DNA of 27,294 nt, taken from NCBI GenBank assembly GCA_910579145.1, contig CAJTTQ010000032.1:276-27569 (forward strand), written 5' to 3'. Made by a program: the position numbers and the translations under genes. The first letter of the stretch is position 1, and each line of letters begins with the position of its first letter. The notes under the pieces were generated by a model, which worked only from the letters and a program-made list of their open reading frames with translations, had not been told where the DNA came from and did not search any database. Positions 23,198 to 27,294 of the stretch are shown in pieces. Source of the stretch: an uncultured Eubacterium sp. Its GTDB lineage: Bacteria; Bacillota; Clostridia; Lachnospirales; Lachnospiraceae.

Positions 23198-25264
23198 ATG
23201 AGTAATGACTGGAAGCCAACTCATCATTCTGAATTTGCGATGAAAGAAAATTCTGAATATATGAGAGAACAGCACCAGGAGATTCTTCTTGGAAAGGAAG
23301 AAGGTTTGGATGTTTCACTCTATTCAAACCCAGAGTATAACTGGCTTCAAATGGAACAGATCCGAATGGGGATCAAGGATAAGATTGATGTTTCCATCTA
23401 TGCGGATCCATCCTATAGTTATGAAACGATGAAACAGATCCGGCTTTCCATATATTCATCCAAAGATCTTACGGATTATCTGAACAGGGGGTTTGTGGAC
23501 GATGAACTGGAGCAGATCCGGCTCGCGCTCGAAGAAGACCTGCCGATTGATACGTGGCTGACGGATGATATGTACGTACAGCAGATTTATGAGATCCGAA
23601 TCGGACTCTATGAGGGATTGCGGGTTTCTGTCTATGCGGATTCCAAATACAACTGGATGCAGATGCGGGAAATCCGCCTGGGTCTGGAAAAGAAACTAAA
23701 GGTATCATTTTATACGAATTGTTTGTTCAGTCATTGGCAGATGAAGGAGATCCGTCTGGGCCTGGAGGCGGGATTAGACGTTTCGTCTTATGCAAAATTG
23801 ATATTTTCCGGTACGGATATGAAAGAGAAGCGGGAAAAACTCCTGAGTGAAAAAACGCAGACATATATGATGGCCGATCAGCTTGGCATTGATGTACAGT
23901 CTTATCGTAAAAAGGAGTTCAGCATTTTTGTGGAAGATAATGGAAATAAAGTATATGCTTTTATCCAGTTGATCTCCGGTAATGTTGTTACAGAAGAAGA
24001 TATATACGAGGCGCTTAAAACGAGAGGGATCATAAACGGGATAAAACGAGATGCCATTAGCGATATGGTTAAGAAAAGAAGGATGAATGAAAAAATATTG
24101 ATCGCGGAAGGGATACCGGCAAAAGCGGGAAAGAATGGCTGGTATGAATTTTTTGTCCGTTTGGATCTGCCCCGTATTCCCGCCCCGCTGCCAGACGGCG
24201 GAGTCGATTATGTTAATATCGAAGCGTTTGAAATGGTGGATGAGGGAGAGAAGATCGCGGTCTATCATCCGGCCCAAAAGGGGGTCGACGGTAAAAATGT
24301 TTTTGGTGAAGTTCTCCACGCAAACAAGGGCATTGAAAAAAAACCTATCAAGGGCAAGGGATTTGCGATCGCATCCGACGGGGTGACTTATATTTCCAAA
24401 TTGAATGGAAAATTTGAGTATCTGAATGGTAAAATTATTATATCGAATATGATCATAGTGCGTGAGGATGTCACGGCCGTCACAGGAAAATTAGAAGTCG
24501 ATGGGTCTGTCTATGTAATCGGAAGTGTCTACTCAGGAGGTTATATTTCGGCTACGGAGGATATTATCATTGAGCACAATGTAGAGGCGGCGAGACTCAT
24601 TGCCGGCGGCAATATTATGATCAAGAAAGGGAGCTGTTCCAAAAACGAGTGCTTCATCGAGGCAAAGGGCGAAGTTTCCGGCAGTTTTTTCGAAGCGGCC
24701 AAAATCGAGGCCGATGGAAACATTATGGCAAACTACATTATGAACAGTGAGATCAACACGATGGGAAAGGTTATCGTATCTGGCAGTAAAGGCATGCTTC
24801 TCGGTGGAAAAGTCTGCGCCGTCAGAGGGGTGGATACTTATAACCTGGGCAATAAGTCCCATATCAAGACGTTTTTGGAAGTGGGAAAAAATACTCTTTA
24901 CGATAAGAATCAGGCTGTGTTCGCGGAGAAGAGGGAACAGATCTTAGATGAATTATGGATGCTGGAAGAGCGATGGAATAATATATTGAAATCTCTTCCA
25001 CCGGATAAGGAACAAGCGGAAAAGCTTATTAAAAAGCTGAACGCTGCCATTGTAGCGAAAGATCATGAACTGGCCAGCCTGGACGCGGAAGTGTCCAAAC
25101 TGGCGAACCTCACTGACCAGGATATGCAGGCGGTTATCGTGAGAGGAAACGCTTATGAGGGCAGTGTGATTGAAATCAATACGATCAAATATATGCTGCC
25201 GTCGCAGGTGACCAGAGTTGTGTTCAAGCTTAGGAATAATAAAGTCATTATGGTAAAATTGTAA
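23198..25264 (+). CDS. DUF342/FapA-like protein with N-terminal 25-residue repeats
   Basis: A 688-residue, probably cytoplasmic protein without signal or membrane segment. Residues about 20-225 are seven or eight tandem units of 25-26 residues with consensus QMxEIRLGLExGLDVSxYA and a short aromatic linker; the third and fourth units are the most divergent. About 240-600 is a FapA/DUF342 domain (EFSIFVEDNG, VDYVNIE, GVDGKNVFGE, then a beta-solenoid-like run of GKLEVDGSVYVIGSVYSGG type repeats). A coiled coil (about 570-640) and a small beta end follow. In Vibrio FapA affects polar flagellar assembly; a flagellar role here is unproved. Earlier ATGs at 23156 and 23177 lie on the promoter or ribosome site; AGGATGG before 23198 sets the start. 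The HD-GYP gene follows after 24 bases. Confidence 0.8.
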   Translation: MSNDWKPTHHSEFAMKENSEYMREQHQEILLGKEEGLDVSLYSNPEYNWLQMEQIRMGIKDKIDVSIYADPSYSYETMKQIRLSIYSSKDLTDYLNRGFVDDELEQIRLALEEDLPIDTWLTDDMYVQQIYEIRIGLYEGLRVSVYADSKYNWMQMREIRLGLEKKLKVSFYTNCLFSHWQMKEIRLGLEAGLDVSSYAKLIFSGTDMKEKREKLLSEKTQTYMMADQLGIDVQSYRKKEFSIFVEDNGNKVYAFIQLISGNVVTEEDIYEALKTRGIINGIKRDAISDMVKKRRMNEKILIAEGIPAKAGKNGWYEFFVRLDLPRIPAPLPDGGVDYVNIEAFEMVDEGEKIAVYHPAQKGVDGKNVFGEVLHANKGIEKKPIKGKGFAIASDGVTYISKLNGKFEYLNGKIIISNMIIVREDVTAVTGKLEVDGSVYVIGSVYSGGYISATEDIIIEHNVEAARLIAGGNIMIKKGSCSKNECFIEAKGEVSGSFFEAAKIEADGNIMANYIMNSEINTMGKVIVSGSKGMLLGGKVCAVRGVDTYNLGNKSHIKTFLEVGKNTLYDKNQAVFAEKREQILDELWMLEERWNNILKSLPPDKEQAEKLIKKLNAAIVAKDHELASLDAEVSKLANLTDQDMQAVIVRGNAYEGSVIEINTIKYMLPSQVTRVVFKLRNNKVIMVKL

Positions 25265-25288
25265 TTTTGAAAAAGGAGGTATGGCGAA

Positions 25289-26386
25289 ATGGTACGTGAT
25301 AAAGTGCTGATTCTTGAAGATGATGATGCGAGCCGTACTCAACTGGTTGACATATTTCGGGATCAGTATAAGATCCTCGAAGCGACGAATGAGAAACAAG
25401 GGGTCGATATACTGAGAAAACATGCGGCGTCTATAGTCGTTATTTTAGTCAATATCAGTATACCAGCAAAAAATGATTTTCAGGTATTACAGCGGTTAAG
25501 CAAGAAAAAGTTTTGCCGGCAGATCCCCTTTATGATGATCACGAGTGAGGAGACATCCAGTTATGAAAAAAGAGGGTATGAGTATGGGATCGTGGGGTAT
25601 ATCAAAAAGCCCTTTTATCCTGACACCGTAAAACAGCTGGTCGATAATGTCGTTGATGTATTCCAGTACAAATTGAAACTGGAGGTAATGGTTAAAAACC
25701 AGAATCAGAAGTTGAAAAAACAAAATGAGATGCTGCAGCAGCTGGCGGAAAAGCAACGGACTATGAACCGGATACTGATCGAATCTCTGAGCAATATCGT
25801 GGAATTCCGTAACCTGGAATCGGAACAGCATATAAAAAGAGTCCGTGAATTTACGCTTTGTCTCGGTAATAGCGTGATGAAGCTGTATCCAGAATATGAA
25901 CTAACAGCAGAAAAAATACAGACCATAGGGTGGGCGTCATCCCTGCATGACATTGGTAAGATCGTAATCCCGGATCATATTATATTGAAAGCTGGAAAAT
26001 TGAACGAGGATGAGTACGAAGTTATCAAATCCCATACAACGAAGGGGGCAGAGATCATAGAAAAGCTGATCCACCTGGAGAATGAAGAATTTTGTGACTA
26101 TGCCTATGATATAGCAAGGCATCATCATGAAAAATACGACGGGAATGGTTATCCTGACGGGTTAAAAGGGGAAGAGATCAGCATTGCGGCGCAGATCGTT
26201 TCGCTGGTCGATGTTTACGATGCGCTTACGTCGAGGCGTGTTTACAAAGCGGCCTACAAGACGGAAAAAGCTTACCAGATGATCGTAAATGGACAGAGCG
26301 GCGTTTTTTCGTCGAAGCTGCTTAAAGCGTTTACGGAAGTAAGGAAACCGTTTGAGATCATTGTGGCGAAATATTCGGATGATTAA
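25289..26386 (+). CDS. Receiver-HD-GYP protein with Asn at the phosphorylation site
   Basis: A 365-residue cytoplasmic protein. Residues 5-122 have a receiver fold: acidic Glu10-Asp11-Asp12, Thr/Ser at the ITSEE loop and Lys in KKPFYP. But the phospho-accepting Asp is Asn55 (VILVNISIPAKNDF against the family's LLDxxMPxxDG), so normal phosphorylation is not expected. A coiled coil (about 130-165) leads to the HD-GYP domain (about 170-350) with His220-Asp221 (LHDIGK), HHEKYDGNGYPDG (Gly287-Tyr288-Pro289) and DVYDALTSRR, all typical of active cyclic-di-GMP phosphodiesterases. AAGGAGG lies 9 bases before the ATG. It is the second gene of the DUF342 operon. Hydrolysis of cyclic di-GMP, controlled by something other than phosphorylation, is the likely activity. 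Confidence 0.88.
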   Translation: MVRDKVLILEDDDASRTQLVDIFRDQYKILEATNEKQGVDILRKHAASIVVILVNISIPAKNDFQVLQRLSKKKFCRQIPFMMITSEETSSYEKRGYEYGIVGYIKKPFYPDTVKQLVDNVVDVFQYKLKLEVMVKNQNQKLKKQNEMLQQLAEKQRTMNRILIESLSNIVEFRNLESEQHIKRVREFTLCLGNSVMKLYPEYELTAEKIQTIGWASSLHDIGKIVIPDHIILKAGKLNEDEYEVIKSHTTKGAEIIEKLIHLENEEFCDYAYDIARHHHEKYDGNGYPDGLKGEEISIAAQIVSLVDVYDALTSRRVYKAAYKTEKAYQMIVNGQSGVFSSKLLKAFTEVRKPFEIIVAKYSDD

Positions 26387-26472
26387 GGGGAGCATTTGAA
26401 ATGCAAAGAGTCATAGGACAGACTTCTTTCCTAATATATTGATAGAAATGGCAGGGAAAGAGGATGTGGATC

Positions 26473-26856
26473 ATGACATGCAGAGAAGCAATATATTCGG
26501 AAAACGTATTGGATTATATCGTGAATGCGTTCGGTGGCAACGAAGTCATCGAACAGCGGTATAATCCTCTTTGTATTACGGAGGTTGATAATTTCCGGGC
26601 AATCATATATAAGCAGGAGGAGAAGATCAATAGCGAGAGCATCGGCCGTTTTGGATACGGAACGATCCCTCATGTCTATGGTCTGATGGCGGATGAGGCG
26701 CTGGAGGCTTCCGGTGTCGCCAAGATACGGAGACAGCCGTATTTGGATTTGTACGGACAGGGGATTTTAGTGGGAATCGTGGACACGGGGGAACGTGTTA
26801 TTATATTGTCAAGTCAGAGAGAACCTAGTAAATATAAGGGGTTCCGGCTGATTTAG
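26473..26856 (+). pseudogene. CspA-like S8 subtilase, truncated after the catalytic Asp
   Basis: The first 106 residues match clostridial subtilases of the CspA/B/C type: CREAIYSENVLDYIVNAFG, IPHVYGLMADEALEASGV and GILVGIVDTG, where Asp104 is the catalytic Asp of the DTG motif. Directly after it the sequence changes (ERVIILSSQREPSKYKG) and a TAG ends the frame at 127 residues. The family needs about 400-500 more residues with the His and Ser of the triad, so the product is inactive. The break at about 26791 coincides with the start of mobile-element DNA. The ATG at 26473 is preferred over 26464, which abuts the AGAGG ribosome site. It lies 86 bases after the HD-GYP gene. Confidence 0.75.
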
Positions 26857-27165
26857 TCCTACAGGAAATGCAAAATAAATAGTCATTTTGACGTAGGAAG
26901 GGCCCGTTTTACAAATTGAAAACTGTTTGTTGCATTTATTTAACACGTTGTGCATGAACTAAGGCTGTTCTGATTTTATATGGAAAAATATCTGATATTC
27001 TCCCGCCCGGTGGATATGCGGTATTGATTTTTGTGTAAATTTGGGACAAGCCCAGAGGAGTGATAATCCAATATTTTAACAGGTAGGACTAAACCAACTG
27101 ATTGAAACATGGTGTTTCGCTGTCGGTTTAGTCCTTTTATTTTTGAAAATGAAGGGGGAAGAAGC
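26857..27165 (+). other. Non-coding element leader
   Basis: About 310 bases without a supported gene. It contains a possible weak promoter (TTGACG at 26888-26893, TACAAA at 26910-26915, 16-base spacing), AT-rich sequence and a strong terminator (27085-27143) before the first gene. A minus-strand frame across 26976-27167 has no ribosome site and crosses the terminator, so I do not call it. Origin-of-transfer or attachment sequences could lie here but are not recognisable. Confidence 0.5.
27085..27143 (+). terminator. Terminator or attenuator ahead of the ICE gene
   Basis: AGGACTAAACC (27085-27095) pairs perfectly with GGTTTAGTCCT (27125-27135); inside it GAAAC (27104-27108) pairs with GTTTC (27114-27118). 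TTTTATTTTT follows the stem. Placed 23 bases before the ATG at 27166, it would stop transcripts entering the ICE operon unless relieved. Confidence 0.8.
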
Positions 27166-27294
27166 ATGTTAAATTACAAAGCATTGGAACACAGTGACGA
27201 TTTTGGAACAGAGGTAATCTGTTGGGTGGAAGTAGCAGGCGTGCCTAAAAGATTTGTGGATGATGCAAAGCGGATTGATGGAGAGAATTATAGC
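27166..27294 (+). CDS. Conserved ICE protein of unknown function, N-terminal part
   Basis: Forty-three codons are open to the window edge, starting MLNYKALEHSDDFGTEV and including VAGVPKRFVDDAKRIDGENY. This pattern is familiar from small proteins near one end of Tn1549-like elements of Clostridia, but I know no function. GAAGGGGGAAG stands before the ATG. A terminator-like hairpin immediately upstream suggests that expression is attenuated. Confidence 0.7.
   Translation, partial: MLNYKALEHSDDFGTEVICWVEVAGVPKRFVDDAKRIDGENYS

Larger units (their letters stand above)
26791..27294. mobile_element. Left end of an integrative conjugative element (runs off the window)
   Basis: Subtilase coding is cut at about 26791; what follows is about 375 bases of AT-rich non-coding DNA and then an ICE-type gene at 27166. 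No recombinase gene or duplicated target is in view. The exact end cannot be fixed from one side; it lies between the last codon matching the subtilase family (GGG of DTG, ending 26790) and about 26860. Confidence 0.55.

Noticed and set aside
26976..27167. Minus-strand frame of 63 codons in the ICE leader
   Set aside because: Crosses the terminator hairpin, has no ribosome site and no recognisable product.
1..27294. The two ICE pieces as ends of one circular or wrapped element
   Set aside because: They disrupt two different genes (FlhA-like and subtilase) and their junction sequences do not match each other; separate insertions or rearrangement are simpler.

Overview
The window reads as a chromosomal segment of a Gram-positive anaerobe of the Clostridia, most likely Lachnospiraceae-like. 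The grounds are AGGAGG-type ribosome sites before most genes, a stand-alone group B-type [FeFe] hydrogenase, clostridial-style secreted Big_2 and GH43 proteins, a VanW/G5 protein, a CspA-like subtilase fragment and a DUF4080 radical SAM protein. This assignment is inferred from gene families; no rRNA or tRNA gene is present to confirm it.

Both edges of the window are conjugative-element (ICE, Tn1549-like) DNA. On the left (1-about 753), a ParA start, a 59-residue ICE protein and the 3' end of a third gene lie on the minus strand, and the two leftward genes that end inside the window are each closed by an intrinsic terminator. This DNA abuts the 3' remnant of an FlhA/FHIPEP-like gene (about 755-1069). 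On the right (about 26791-27294), element DNA interrupts a subtilase gene just after its catalytic Asp-Thr-Gly and leads through a terminator-bearing leader into a gene that runs off the window.

Between them, in order: (a) a copper module (1097-4305): a strong promoter whose spacer is a CsoR operator, csoR with a tandemly repeated translation start, and a CopA ATPase fused in frame to a CopZ-like domain that has its own ribosome site; (b) secreted glycan proteins (4460-7294): a GH43 enzyme with a lysine-rich Big_2 domain, convergent with a small two-Big_2 protein across a shared terminator; (c) an OmpR/HisKA two-component pair (7485-9645); (d) a monomeric [FeFe] hydrogenase (9720-11225); (e) an O-antigen-ligase-like membrane protein overlapping a B12-binding radical SAM protein (11316-14919); (f) a convergent membrane-anchored TPR-like protein (14944-15579), then on the plus strand a 32-residue membrane peptide and a VanW protein (15631-17393); (g) an AIR-synthase-like protein, an Lrp/AsnC regulator and a PLP aminotransferase (17417-20082); (h) a signalling block (20179-26386): CheX, TrmL, a chemoreceptor, a DUF342/FapA-like protein with seven or eight N-terminal repeats of about 25 residues, and an HD-GYP protein whose receiver domain has Asn in place of the phospho-accepting Asp.

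The least conventional items are the repeat-DUF342 protein paired with the Asn-receiver HD-GYP protein, the CopA-CopZ fusion with a probable internal start, the repeated csoR start region, and a roughly 70 bp relic at 22997-23065 of the same subtilase family that is broken again at 26473-26856. No CRISPR array, tRNA or rRNA was seen.
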